A stretch of DNA of 61,681 bases from Myxococcota bacterium (GCA_023150895.1 JAKLJY010000041.1:1-61681); one strand, 5' to 3'; shown: positions 9,009-18,426, numbered from the stretch's first letter. Notes: generated by a model not told the origin, from the sequence alone. Translations and numbers: made by a program.

Positions 9009-10322
9009 GTGTCCAATCAGAGCCTCGATGTGACCCGCTTCTTCCCCCAGGGCGACGCCGTCGCCGCCGCCGAGGCCGCCTCGCTGTCCAGGATGGCGCG
9101 CGGCATGCAGGGCAGCAAGATCCTGCAGATCGCCTACGAGGTGCAGGCGCGCATCAAGGCCGGCCACGACGTGGCCGACTTCACCGTCGGTGACTTCGCC
9201 CGCTCCGAGTTCCGGGTGCCCGACGCCCTGATCGAACACACCGCGCAGGCCCTGAAGGACGGCCACACCAACTACCCCCCCGCGGACGGTCTCGCCGAGC
9301 TGCGGCAGGCGATCGTCGCGCAGGCCGAGCGCGAACTCGGCCTGAAGTACCCGGTGGACACCGTCGTCGTCGGCTCGGGCGCGCGCCCGCTGCTCTACGG
9401 CGCCTATCGGTGTCTCATCGACGCCGGCGAGAAGGTCGTCTACCCGGCGCCGAGCTGGAACAACAAGAACTTCTGCCATCAGGTCGGGGCCGTCGACGTC
9501 GTGGTGCCCACCACCCCCGAGAGCAACTTCATGCCCGACGTGAAGGCCCTCGAGGACGCCCTTCCCGGCGCCCGGATGCTGGTGCTCTGCTCGCCGGGCA
9601 ACCCCACGGGAACGATGATCCGCGAGGCGGCCATGCGCGAGATCGGCGAGTACATCGTCGCCGAAAACGCCGCCCGCAAAGCCCGCGGCGAGCGCCTGCT
9701 CTACCTCGTGTACGATCAGGTCTACCGCAACCTGACGTTCGGCGACTTCTCCCACGTGACGCCCGTCGGCGTGGTGCCGGCGATGGCCGAGTACACCCTG
9801 TTCGTCGACGCCATCAGCAAGTGTTTCGCGGCGACGGGCCTGCGGGTCGGCTGGATGTACGGCCCGCCGCACGTCGCGCGGCAGGTCAAGGCGCTGATGA
9901 CGCACATGGGTGCCTGGGCGCCGCGTCCCGAGCAGGTCGCCACGGCGAAGCTGCTCAACGACGCGCCGGCGATGAAGGCGTACCTCGAACACCACCTCGG
10001 CGGCATTCACGCGCGGCTCGACGCGCTCTCGCGCGGGCTGACGGCCATGAAGGCCGAGGGGCTGCCGGTCGTCGCCATCGAGCCCGAGGGCGCGATCTAC
10101 CTCTCCGTCCGGTTCGACCTCCTGGGGAGGGGCGGGCTGAACACCGAGGACGCCGTGCGGCAGTATCTGCTCGAGAAGGCCGGGGTCGCGGTCGTGCCCT
10201 TCAGCGCGTTCGGCGACTCGAAGAACCGCAACTGGTGGCGCTTCAGCGTCGGCGCGGTCAGCGTGGCCCAGATCGAGGCCTGCCTGCCGCGCCTGCGGGA
10301 GGCCCTGCGCTCGGTGATGTGA
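9009..10322 (+). CDS. Pyridoxal phosphate-dependent class I/II aminotransferase
   Basis: 437 residues with the fold-type I aspartate aminotransferase layout. Visible features are NYPPADGLAELRQAI, the substrate-side ARPLLYGAYRCLI, the CSPGNPTGTM motif, the DQVYRNLTF segment (Asp and Tyr contacting the cofactor), and DAISKCFAATGLRVGW, whose Lys is the expected Schiff-base lysine. An Arg near the end (NWWRFSVG) matches the carboxylate-binding Arg. The GTG at 9009 has a GGAG about 9 bases upstream. It lies 64 bases after lipA on the same strand, but its substrate cannot be read from the sequence. A link to branched-chain or aromatic acids is only suggested by the dehydrogenase neighbours. Confidence 0.85.
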   Translation: MSNQSLDVTRFFPQGDAVAAAEAASLSRMARGMQGSKILQIAYEVQARIKAGHDVADFTVGDFARSEFRVPDALIEHTAQALKDGHTNYPPADGLAELRQAIVAQAERELGLKYPVDTVVVGSGARPLLYGAYRCLIDAGEKVVYPAPSWNNKNFCHQVGAVDVVVPTTPESNFMPDVKALEDALPGARMLVLCSPGNPTGTMIREAAMREIGEYIVAENAARKARGERLLYLVYDQVYRNLTFGDFSHVTPVGVVPAMAEYTLFVDAISKCFAATGLRVGWMYGPPHVARQVKALMTHMGAWAPRPEQVATAKLLNDAPAMKAYLEHHLGGIHARLDALSRGLTAMKAEGLPVVAIEPEGAIYLSVRFDLLGRGGLNTEDAVRQYLLEKAGVAVVPFSAFGDSKNRNWWRFSVGAVSVAQIEACLPRLREALRSVM

Positions 10323-10341
10323 GGCCGGCGCAGGCCGAACG

Positions 10342-11670
10342 ATGGACGCGCAAGACACCCCCACTCACGTCACGCTGGACGAACTCGAAGACGTCTGGCC
10401 GATGCTGCCGCCCGACGACCGGGTGACGGGGTTCCGGCTGCTCGCGCGCGAGGACGCGGAGGACTTCTTCCTGCGTCTCGACGGCGAGGACCAGCTTCAG
10501 CTCATCCTCGCGGCGCCGGTGGGTCAGCGCCGCTTCTGGATGCGCCTGCTCGAGCCCGACGACGCCGCCGACGTCGTCCAGGCGGCCGATGAAGACCAGC
10601 GCGCCGAGCTGCTCGCGCTGCTCGACGAGCGCGTCCGCGAAGAGGTCCGGGTGCTGATGGCCTACGCCGAGGACGACGCCGGCGGTCTGATGAGCACGCG
10701 GTTCGTGCGCGTCCGGCCGGACATGACGGTCGACGAGGCCATCCGGTACCTGCGCAAACAGGCGCGCGAGAAGGTCGAGACGCTGTCGTACACCTATGTG
10801 CTCGACGCCCATCAGCGCCTGCTCGGCGTGGTCTCGTTCCGTCAGCTTTTCCAGGCGACGGGCGACAAACACGTCGCCGATGTCATGGTGAAGGACCTCG
10901 TCACGGTTCCCGAGGAGATGGACCAGGAAGAGGTCGGCCGCGTCTTCGCACAGCACGATCTCGTGGCCGTGCCCGTGCTCGACGGCGAAGGCCGCATGAA
11001 GGGCATCGTGACCATCGACGACATCGTCGACGTCGTCGAAGAAGAGGCCACCGAAGACATCCAGAAGCTCGGTGGTATGCAGGCCCTCGAGGCGCCCTAC
11101 CTGCAGGTCGGCCTGTGGGAGATGGTCAAGAAGCGCGCCGGCTGGCTGACGGTGCTCATGCTCGGCCAGATGCTCACGGCCTCGGTCATGGGGCACTTCG
11201 CCGATCGCATCGCGACGGCCGTGGTGCTGGCACTCTTCGTGCCGCTGGTCATCTCGTGCGGCGGCAATTCGGGCTCGCAGGCGTCGACGCTCGTCATCCG
11301 CGCGCTGGCGCTGGGTGAGCTGCGCCTGAAGGACTGGCGCCGCGTGCTCTGGCGCGAAATGCAGGCCGGCCTGGCCCTCGGCCTCATCCTGGGCGTGATC
11401 GGCGTCGGGCGCATCCTGGCCCTGCCGCCCGATCTGGAGGCGAGCGCACTGGTGCGCACGCTCGACGTCGCGCTCGTCGTCGGAGTGAGCGTCTCGGGGG
11501 TCGTCCTCTGGGGCGCGACGATGGGGGCGATGCTGCCGCTGTTGCTCCATCGGGCGGGTTTCGACCCCGCGAGCGCGTCGGCGCCCTTCGTGGCGACGCT
11601 CGTCGACGTGACCGGCCTGATGATCTACTTCTCCGTGGCGACGGCGATCCTGAGCGGTGCGATGGGGTGA
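10342..11670 (+). CDS. mgtE: Magnesium transporter MgtE
   Basis: 442 residues, family length. An acidic N domain (about 1-130) is followed by two CBS domains (about 130-250, with VVSFRQLFQATGDKHVADVM and GIVTIDDIVDVV), a linker helix, and a membrane domain with about five helices from residue 270. The conserved pore-lining stretch VISCGGNSGSQAST is present. CBS domains sense cytoplasmic Mg2+ and gate the channel. The gene begins 19 bases after the aminotransferase stop, so it may be the last gene of that operon. No Mg2+ riboswitch could be placed in such a short gap. Confidence 0.95.
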   Translation: MDAQDTPTHVTLDELEDVWPMLPPDDRVTGFRLLAREDAEDFFLRLDGEDQLQLILAAPVGQRRFWMRLLEPDDAADVVQAADEDQRAELLALLDERVREEVRVLMAYAEDDAGGLMSTRFVRVRPDMTVDEAIRYLRKQAREKVETLSYTYVLDAHQRLLGVVSFRQLFQATGDKHVADVMVKDLVTVPEEMDQEEVGRVFAQHDLVAVPVLDGEGRMKGIVTIDDIVDVVEEEATEDIQKLGGMQALEAPYLQVGLWEMVKKRAGWLTVLMLGQMLTASVMGHFADRIATAVVLALFVPLVISCGGNSGSQASTLVIRALALGELRLKDWRRVLWREMQAGLALGLILGVIGVGRILALPPDLEASALVRTLDVALVVGVSVSGVVLWGATMGAMLPLLLHRAGFDPASASAPFVATLVDVTGLMIYFSVATAILSGAMG

Positions 11671-11722
11671 GATGGCCCTGCGGCCCATCGGTGAATACCC
11701 GTCGCAGGCCCGGGTCTTCCCG

Positions 11723-11752
11723 TTGACCGCGGCGCCGCTTTCAAGCTAACAA
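11723..11752 (+). promoter_or_regulatory. Candidate sigma-70 promoter for the first giant lipoprotein gene
   Basis: TTGACC at 11723-11728 matches five of six bases of the -35 consensus. TAACAA follows at 11747-11752 after an 18-base gap, a weak -10. This lies in the only relatively AT-rich part of the 121-base gap. A GGCCGC-CGTC-GCGGCC hairpin at 11762-11777 would sit in the leader, before a G-rich ribosome site. Prediction by eye only. Confidence 0.35.
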
Positions 11753-11791
11753 ACCTCCATCGGCCGCCGTCGCGGCCACGAGGGGGGATTC

Positions 11792-14700
11792 ATGCGTCAC
11801 GTACACTGGCTGGTGGCCGGCGCTCTTTGCCTTGCCGGTTGTCCGGAGTCGGGTGGCTCGGGCGGCGGCGGAGGCAGCGCGGGCGGGAGCACCGGGGAGA
11901 ACCAGGACATGGAGGTCCGGCCGGACGGGAGCGGCGAAGACGGCCGAATCCCCGCCGGAGACGCGGCCCGCCCCGCGGACGTGCCGGTGCCCCCGCCGGA
12001 TGCCGCCGTGCCCGGGCCCGACGCGACCGTGGTACCGGCGGATGCCGACACGCCGGCGCCGGACGGCGGTCGACCGAAGCCCGATGGCACGCCGCCCGTC
12101 GAGTGTCAGCCCGGCGAGACGCGTGCGTGTGGCGACTGCCCGGGGGCGACGCAGGCCTGCGTCGACGGCACCTTCGGGGCGTGTGACGTTCCGGCGGAGA
12201 CCTGCAACGGGCTCGACGACGACTGTGACGGTGTGACGGACAACGGCTTCGAGGGGCTCGGAGAGCCCTGCGATGCCGGGGGCGGCGCGTGCCTGCGCGT
12301 CGGCGCGGTCGTCTGCGCCCCCGACGGGTCGTCGGTTCTCTGCGATGCGACCCCCGCGGCGCCGGAGCCGGAGACCTGCGACGGGATCGACAACAACTGC
12401 GACGGCTTCGTCGACGAGGGCCTGACCCAGGCGTGCTACGACGGGCCCGCCGGGACGGAGGGCATCGGAACGTGCGCCGCCGGCGTCCAGACCTGCGTTG
12501 CCGGCGCGTTCGGCGCCTGCGAGGGCGTGACGGGACCCGCAGACGAAACCTGCAACGGCCTCGACGACGACTGCGACGGCGTCGTGGACGAGGACGCCGC
12601 GGGCATCTCGCTCTTCGAATCGTGTTACGAGGGCCCCGAGGGGACGATCGGGCAGGGCCTTTGCCGCGCCGGCAGCCGCCGCTGCGAAGCCGGGGTTTTC
12701 GGTCCCTGTGAAGGGCAGGCCGTGCCCGGTCTCGAAATCTGCGACGGCAACGACAACGACTGCGACGGGCTCATCGACGACGGTGTCGGCGCCTGCGACT
12801 GCGTACCGGGGGCGGTGCGGGCCTGTTACACGGGGCCGGACGGCACCGAAAACGTCGGCCCGTGCGTCGGCGGGCTGCAGACCTGCGGGCCCGACGGGAC
12901 GTTCGGACCCTGCGAGGACGAGACCGTACCCGACGTCGAGATCTGCGACGGTGACGACAACGACTGCAACGGCGACGCGGACGACGCGATCGTCGGCACC
13001 GGGGCGCCGTGCGAGCTCGGCATCGGCGCCTGCCGCGCCGAGGGCGAGACCGTCTGTGACGCCGAAGAAGGCCGCATCGTGTGTGCGGCGGAAGAGGGGC
13101 AGCCGGGCGACGAGCGCTGCAACGGCGAGGACGACGACTGCGACGGCGAGACGGATGAAGGCTTCGACCTCGGGGAGGCCTGCGGGATCGGGGTCGGCGC
13201 GTGCGCGGCGGTGGGCCGGCTCGTCTGCGACGCCGAGGGCGGCGTGACCTGCGACGCCCGGCCGGGCCTCCCGGCGGACGAAACGTGCAATGGCGTCGAC
13301 GACGACTGCGACGGCCTCGAGGACCAGGGCCTCGGTCTCGGCGACGCGTGCTCGGTCGGGGTGGGCGCCTGCCTGCGCGAGGGGCAGCGGATCTGCGGCC
13401 CCGACGGCGGCGTCACGTGCTCGGCCGAGGCCGGCGAACCGGGGCTCGAGGCGTGTGATGGTCTCGACAACGATTGCGACGGTCAGGTCGACGAGGACAA
13501 CCCCGGCGGCGGCCAGGACTGTGACACCGGCGCACAGGGCGTCTGCGCCGCGGGGCGTCGGGTCTGCCAGGAGGGCGCCTATGTCTGCGAAGGGCGCGCC
13601 CAGGCGGCCCCCGAGACCTGCGACGGCCTCGACAACGACTGCGACGGCAGCACGGACGAGGACGCGAACGGGTCCGCGTTGAGCGTCGCGTGTTACGAAG
13701 GCGCCCCCGGCACGGCCGGCGTCGGCCCCTGCCGCGGTGGTTTCTCCGTCTGCGACGGCGGCCGCTTCGGGGCCTGCGAAGGACAGATCGTGCCACAGGC
13801 CGAGGTGTGTGACAGCACGGACAACGACTGCAATGGCCGGGTCGACGACTTGCCGGCCGGCGCCTGCGTGTGTCAGCCCGGCTCGTCACGCGCGTGTTAC
13901 ACCGGCCCGGCCGGTACGGTGAACGTCGGCGTCTGCGCGGGGGGAACTCAGACCTGCCAGGCCAACGGCCAGGGGTACGGCCCCTGCCAGGGCGAGGTGC
14001 TGCCCGGCGCCGAGGTCTGCGACGGCCGCGACAACGACTGCAACGGCCGCGACGACGACGCCCCGGGCGCCGGGATCGCCTGCACCAACGGGCAAGGCGA
14101 GTGCCGCCGGGACGGACAGCTCGCATGCAACGCCCGCACGGGCCAGCTCGAGTGCAATGCCGCCCCGGCCCCGCCGCAGGACGAGATCTGCGACAACCGG
14201 GACAACGATTGCGACGGGCAGGTCGACGACGTCGCCGGCCTCGGCGACCGCTGCTCGAACGGCGTCGGCGTGTGCGAACGGGCCGGCAATCGCGTCTGCG
14301 ACCTGAACGTGCGCCAGCTCGTGTGCAACGCCGTCCCCGGGCAGGGCGGGCCCGAGGTCTGTGACGGGGAGGACGACGACTGCGATGGCACCACCGACGA
14401 GGACTCGCCCGGTGTGGGCGATCGCTGCGTCGTCGGCGTCGGCGCGTGCCAGGCCGTGGGTGTGAACGAGTGTCGGGGCGCCGGCGGCGTGCAGTGTTCG
14501 GTCCAGGCGGGACCGCCATCGCCGGAACTCTGTGACGGCATCGACAACGACTGCGACGGACAGACCGACGACAGCCCGGTCGACGTCGGACGGGCCTGCA
14601 CCGTGGGCGTCGGCGCCTGCCAGGCGCCCGGAACGACGGTCTGCAACGCCGGCGGATCGCTGACGTGTCGGGGCAACCCGCTGCCGCCCCAGTTCGAACT

Positions 14701-17248
14701 CTGCAACGGCGTCGACGACGACTGCGACGGCCAGACGGACGAGGGGCTCAACTGCAACATCTTCCGCTCCTGCGCGGACGCGAAGCAGCGCGGCCAGAAC
14801 CAGAGCGCGATCTATCGCATCGCCCCGGACGGCGTCGCCGCGAACGCCGCCAGCGTCTACTGTGACATGGTCTCCGACGGCGGCGGCTGGACGCTCGTCG
14901 GCAGTACGCGCGACACCCCGCTGAACGATCAGGCCAGCGAGTGGTACCTCGATCTCGTGCGCCTCGACCCGGCCGCCCCCAACTCCGGCATCTGGCGGGG
15001 GCTGCGGCCCCTCGGGCAGCGATTCGACGTGCGGTTCAGTTGTCGGGCCAGCCTCGCGGCCCCCGACGCGGCGATGGACGTCGACCTCAGCTTCTACGAC
15101 GTCCCCTGGTACACCGAGTTCACGACGGGCAGCGAAACGGACTCGTGTTTCAGCGAGTCGAACGGCGCCCAGGCCGACTCGCGCGTGCCCGCGCGCCGCA
15201 ACAACCGCACGCAGGCGTTCCGGCGCCGTGAGGATCCCTACAATTTCGGTTACTTCGAGGGCGAGGACAGCTGCGGCGCGGCCGACGACTTCGTCGTGGA
15301 CTTCGACGATCGCGGCATGGACAGCAACCAGTCCGATGGCACCGAGTGGGGTGAGGACGATGGCCAGCGCGCCTGTGGTCGCAGCGGCGTCGCCACGGGC
15401 CAGTGGTTCGTGTGGGCCCGCGAGCGACCGCGCGCCGCGGTCGTCGGCCTGTCCGCCCGGGTCACCGACGTGCTGCGCGCCCAGGGGCTTCTCGCCGAGA
15501 CGCTGGCCTTCGACGCGGCGCTGCCCGCGCGGTTGACGACCGAGAACTTCGACACCATCGTCATCGGCCGTTATTCGACCGCCTGGCCACGCATGACCCA
15601 GGATCTCCGCGAGGCGCTCGACATCTTCGCGCGCAACGGGGGCAACATCGTGACGGAGTGGGACGGCGCCGCGATCTTCGGCAGCGGCTACGACGCGACC
15701 TATCTCAATCGCGCCAACGCCCCGACGCCGCTCGGTCACCACACCGTCCGGATCGGCGGCGGGCAATCGCGTGGGAACAATACGGCGGTCACGCTGACGG
15801 CCCCGACGGATCCTCTCTTTGCGGGCGTCGCCAACCCGTTCCAGGCCGGCGGCGCCACCGAGTTCTTCGCGTGGCTCGACCACGCCGTCCCGCCGACGCC
15901 CGGCGGACCGGCGGCGGTGCTCAGCAACCTGCGCACGGTGGCGACCTTCCCCGGTGGCACCCAGGCCTTCCCCGCCCAGACCTACGGGGCGGTCTATCGG
16001 GGCCGGTACTGCAGCGGCAACGCGGTCTTCGCGACGTTCGACTTCGAGGACGATCCGCAGAACGCCGGGTTCGGGCCGTTGCTCGGCAACCTCGTCCGCG
16101 AGGCCTCGGCCCCGCCGCCGGCGGACCTGCCGGACACCTGCCAGGACGACCGGCGGCCGGAGGTGCTGCTGTGCGGCACGTCCCAGCGCGCGCTGACGGA
16201 GTTCGGCGTCACCGGGCGCATCGTGCAGGCGGCGGCGGGACAGTGCGTGCCCGGGGCGAACACCCAGGCCATGTTCGTCACCCGCAACGGCGTCGCGAAC
16301 CTCAACGCCGCGGCGTGGCGGAGCTACGTGCAGAGCGGCGGCATCATCATCACGGAGTTCTCTGCCTCGGACGAGGTCTTCAACGCGGTCTTCGCGCCGA
16401 ACCCGGCGGTGGTCCAGGCGGCCAACCGCAGCGGCGCGTGCGCCGACAACGTGATGCCGATCGCCCGGCGGCGCGCCGACGACTCGTTCTGGCAGGACAA
16501 TCAGTACGAGGCGACGGCGGCGAACGCGGCGGGGTGCGGGCACGACGTCTCGACGTTCCCGGACATCATCCCGCTCGGCGGCTGGGACGCGAACACGGTG
16601 CAGGTCGCCTACCGTGACCTCGGCCGGGGTCGCGTCTGGCTGGTGGAGGCGGACTGGCAGGACACGCAGGCCACGATGACGGCCGCCTCGAAGGGGTTGC
16701 TGCGCTACATGCACCTGCACCGGGCCCAGGGCGCCTTCGACCGCGGCGCGGCGTTCAGCGGCGTTCGCGTCAACCAGAGCATCCACACCTACCTGAAGCG
16801 TGGTTTCCAGCCCTGCCTGCAGACGGCCTACAACAGCACGCTGTCGCTCAGCGAGGTGCGCGACAACTGCAGCGGGGACGTCCTGATGATGGCCTGTCGC
16901 CGCATCGACGACGGCACGCTCACCGTCGCGGCCATGGGCAGCCGCGCCGAGGTGCTGGAAGACATCGGGGATGGCATCAACGCCGTCAACCCCCACAACG
17001 GCGTGAACTGGTACTACAGCACCACGCGATCCTGGGGCTTTGCGCCGGCCGGTGCGGCCGTCAACCGCAACAGCTGCGACACCAACGGGGGCGCCGAGGG
17101 GACGCGTCTATGCTGGCACACCAACGCCGACCGCATCACGGGCGGGTACCGGTGCGGCAGCACGCTCAACCTCAACGGAGACGCGACCTGGGAGCGCGTG
17201 ATTCTGCATCGCCACGGCGACGTCCCGGTCGACGTCGTGATCCAGTAG
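11792..17248 (+). CDS. Giant lipoprotein with 15 MopE-type motifs and a fibrinogen-like YCD domain
   Basis: 1818 residues. The N-terminus is a lipoprotein signal (LVAGALCLAGC), so it is probably an exported, lipid-anchored surface protein. A Gly/Pro/Ala/Asp-rich linker leads to 15 copies of the C-[ND]-x-x-D-[ND]-[DN]-C-[DN]-G motif, residues 138-985. This motif is called a putative metal-binding motif after Methylococcus MopE. Next comes a fibrinogen-like region (about 990-1215) with the hallmark VYCDMVSDGGGWTLVGS. After it are two Rossmann-like segments that recall glutamine amidotransferase-like folds (about 1213-1440 and 1457-1650; IVTEWDGAAIFG and IIITEFSASDEVFN) and a Cys-rich C-terminal domain. 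Adhesion or metal-stabilised surface binding is inference. It is a paralogue of the gene at 47983. Confidence 0.88.
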   Translation: MRHVHWLVAGALCLAGCPESGGSGGGGGSAGGSTGENQDMEVRPDGSGEDGRIPAGDAARPADVPVPPPDAAVPGPDATVVPADADTPAPDGGRPKPDGTPPVECQPGETRACGDCPGATQACVDGTFGACDVPAETCNGLDDDCDGVTDNGFEGLGEPCDAGGGACLRVGAVVCAPDGSSVLCDATPAAPEPETCDGIDNNCDGFVDEGLTQACYDGPAGTEGIGTCAAGVQTCVAGAFGACEGVTGPADETCNGLDDDCDGVVDEDAAGISLFESCYEGPEGTIGQGLCRAGSRRCEAGVFGPCEGQAVPGLEICDGNDNDCDGLIDDGVGACDCVPGAVRACYTGPDGTENVGPCVGGLQTCGPDGTFGPCEDETVPDVEICDGDDNDCNGDADDAIVGTGAPCELGIGACRAEGETVCDAEEGRIVCAAEEGQPGDERCNGEDDDCDGETDEGFDLGEACGIGVGACAAVGRLVCDAEGGVTCDARPGLPADETCNGVDDDCDGLEDQGLGLGDACSVGVGACLREGQRICGPDGGVTCSAEAGEPGLEACDGLDNDCDGQVDEDNPGGGQDCDTGAQGVCAAGRRVCQEGAYVCEGRAQAAPETCDGLDNDCDGSTDEDANGSALSVACYEGAPGTAGVGPCRGGFSVCDGGRFGACEGQIVPQAEVCDSTDNDCNGRVDDLPAGACVCQPGSSRACYTGPAGTVNVGVCAGGTQTCQANGQGYGPCQGEVLPGAEVCDGRDNDCNGRDDDAPGAGIACTNGQGECRRDGQLACNARTGQLECNAAPAPPQDEICDNRDNDCDGQVDDVAGLGDRCSNGVGVCERAGNRVCDLNVRQLVCNAVPGQGGPEVCDGEDDDCDGTTDEDSPGVGDRCVVGVGACQAVGVNECRGAGGVQCSVQAGPPSPELCDGIDNDCDGQTDDSPVDVGRACTVGVGACQAPGTTVCNAGGSLTCRGNPLPPQFELCNGVDDDCDGQTDEGLNCNIFRSCADAKQRGQNQSAIYRIAPDGVAANAASVYCDMVSDGGGWTLVGSTRDTPLNDQASEWYLDLVRLDPAAPNSGIWRGLRPLGQRFDVRFSCRASLAAPDAAMDVDLSFYDVPWYTEFTTGSETDSCFSESNGAQADSRVPARRNNRTQAFRRREDPYNFGYFEGEDSCGAADDFVVDFDDRGMDSNQSDGTEWGEDDGQRACGRSGVATGQWFVWARERPRAAVVGLSARVTDVLRAQGLLAETLAFDAALPARLTTENFDTIVIGRYSTAWPRMTQDLREALDIFARNGGNIVTEWDGAAIFGSGYDATYLNRANAPTPLGHHTVRIGGGQSRGNNTAVTLTAPTDPLFAGVANPFQAGGATEFFAWLDHAVPPTPGGPAAVLSNLRTVATFPGGTQAFPAQTYGAVYRGRYCSGNAVFATFDFEDDPQNAGFGPLLGNLVREASAPPPADLPDTCQDDRRPEVLLCGTSQRALTEFGVTGRIVQAAAGQCVPGANTQAMFVTRNGVANLNAAAWRSYVQSGGIIITEFSASDEVFNAVFAPNPAVVQAANRSGACADNVMPIARRRADDSFWQDNQYEATAANAAGCGHDVSTFPDIIPLGGWDANTVQVAYRDLGRGRVWLVEADWQDTQATMTAASKGLLRYMHLHRAQGAFDRGAAFSGVRVNQSIHTYLKRGFQPCLQTAYNSTLSLSEVRDNCSGDVLMMACRRIDDGTLTVAAMGSRAEVLEDIGDGINAVNPHNGVNWYYSTTRSWGFAPAGAAVNRNSCDTNGGAEGTRLCWHTNADRITGGYRCGSTLNLNGDATWERVILHRHGDVPVDVVIQ
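12203..14746 (+). repeat. Array of 15 MopE-type coding repeats
   Basis: Fifteen copies of a 15-codon core (C-x-x-x-D-[DN]-[DN]-C-[DN]-G-x-x-D) spaced by about 30-60 codons. The spacers are also repeated: G-x-C-x-x-G-x-x-x-C and C-Y-x-G-P-x-G-T type segments. The Asp-rich cores resemble calcium-binding loops; the Cys pair probably forms a disulphide. The DNA copies differ at third positions, so the array is old or under selection, and I see no perfect DNA copies. Confidence 0.9.
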
Positions 17249-17252
17249 CGCA

Positions 17253-17291
17253 CCCGACGCCTTGACCCCGCGGGCAGGGGGCCGCGTCGGG
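17253..17291. terminator. Bidirectional hairpin between convergent genes
   Basis: CCCGACGC (17253-17260) and GCGTCGGG (17284-17291) form a perfect 8-bp stem around a GC-rich loop that can itself pair (CCCC with GGGG). It sits in the 48-base gap between the converging stop codons of the giant lipoprotein and ribA. No T tract follows on either side, so termination would have to be atypical or Rho-assisted. Confidence 0.4.
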
Positions 17292-17296
17292 CCGCC

Positions 17297-18355
17297 CTAC
17301 TCGTCCGCGTCGTCGACCGACCCCATACCCCGCACGACGACGGGCTCGCGCTGCTCCTCGAGGTGCGGTTTGCCCGCCAGGTCGATGAAGTGGCCCGACC
17401 GGTTCGCCTTCGTCTCGAGGTAGAACCGGTTGTGCCCGTTCGGCGGCAGGACGTGCGGGACCCGGCCCTCCACGACCACGCCGTATTGCGCCAACTGTTC
17501 GATCTTCTTGGGGTTGTTGGTCATCAGGCGCACGGCGCGGACACCGAGGGCGGCCAGCATGTGGGCCGCGACCGCATAGTCGCGCTCGTCGTCGCGGAAG
17601 CCGAGGGCCAGATTCGCGTCGACCGTGTCGAGCCCGCCATCCTGCAGGGCGTACGCGCGGATCTTGTTCACGAGGCCGATGCCGCGCCCTTCCTGGCGCA
17701 GGTACAGCAAGACCCCGGCGTCGGCCTGTCCGATGGCCTGCAGCGCGGCCTCGAGCTGGTCCCGGCAGTCGCAGCGCAGCGAGCCGAGCGCGTCACCGGT
17801 GAGACATTCGGAGTGCAGGCGGGTCAGGACGCCGGACCGGCCGGCAACGTCGCCCCGCACGACCGCGACGTGCTCCTTGTCATCGCCCTCCGGCCCGTCG
17901 AAGGCGACGACCCGGAACTCGCCGAAACGGGTCGGCAGTGCGGCCTCGGCGCGCACGGTCATGGCGGGGCGGAGGGCGGGCGTCCGCTCGATGATGAAGG
18001 GCGGCAGCAGCAGGTAGGGCTCGGCGCGGGGTTCGGCGCCGGGGTCGCGCTCATCGAACAAGCGCAGGCCGTGATCGCCGCCGAACACGAGGACGGAGAC
18101 GCCCGCGGCCGAGTCCTCGACCGTGACGGCGCGCGCCGAGCAGGGGCGATCCGCGCCGTCGCGGCCTTCCACCCGGAACGGGCCGGCCTCGTCGGCGTCC
18201 TCGGGGGTGTATTCCACGCGCGAGATCGGCACGACGGTGGCGTCGGGGGCCGCCTTGAAGCGCAGCATCAGGCCGTCCGGGAGGGCGGCGTGCGGATCGA
18301 CGGCGACGTCGACGAAGACGGGCTCGGGCAGGGGGGGGGACGACACGCGGCGCAT
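17297..18355 (-). CDS. ribA: GTP cyclohydrolase II with an N-terminal extension
   Basis: 352 residues. The C-terminal part, from about residue 133, is GTP cyclohydrolase II, which opens GTP in the first committed step of riboflavin synthesis. The zinc site is seen in SECLTGDALGSLRCDC (Cys at three positions), and the catalytic segment is YLRQEGRGIGLVNKI. The substrate-binding end reads MTNNPKKIEQLAQYG. The first 130 residues are an extension I do not recognise; it is not the RibB (DHBP synthase) domain usually fused here. A run of nine C (coding strand) covers codons 7-9. It follows the rRNA methyltransferase gene by 71 bases. Confidence 0.92.
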   Translation of the reverse strand: MRRVSSPPLPEPVFVDVAVDPHAALPDGLMLRFKAAPDATVVPISRVEYTPEDADEAGPFRVEGRDGADRPCSARAVTVEDSAAGVSVLVFGGDHGLRLFDERDPGAEPRAEPYLLLPPFIIERTPALRPAMTVRAEAALPTRFGEFRVVAFDGPEGDDKEHVAVVRGDVAGRSGVLTRLHSECLTGDALGSLRCDCRDQLEAALQAIGQADAGVLLYLRQEGRGIGLVNKIRAYALQDGGLDTVDANLALGFRDDERDYAVAAHMLAALGVRAVRLMTNNPKKIEQLAQYGVVVEGRVPHVLPPNGHNRFYLETKANRSGHFIDLAGKPHLEEQREPVVVRGMGSVDDADE

Positions 18356-18426
18356 GATTCATGGGGGGACGGTCGGCGTCAACCCGGGGATGCGCACCGC
18401 AGGGGATCCGGGGCGGTCGCGAGCGG

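Noticed and set aside
10323-10341. Magnesium riboswitch upstream of mgtE
   Set aside because: Only 19 bases separate mgtE from the preceding gene, too short for an M-box leader.
12203-14746. CRISPR-like regular spacing of repeats
   Set aside because: The repeats code for a continuous protein, differ in DNA sequence, and the spacers also encode conserved protein segments.
13886-16996. 1036-codon minus-strand frame opposite the first giant gene
   Set aside because: Same cause as above: a shadow of a real coding repeat with strong third-position GC.
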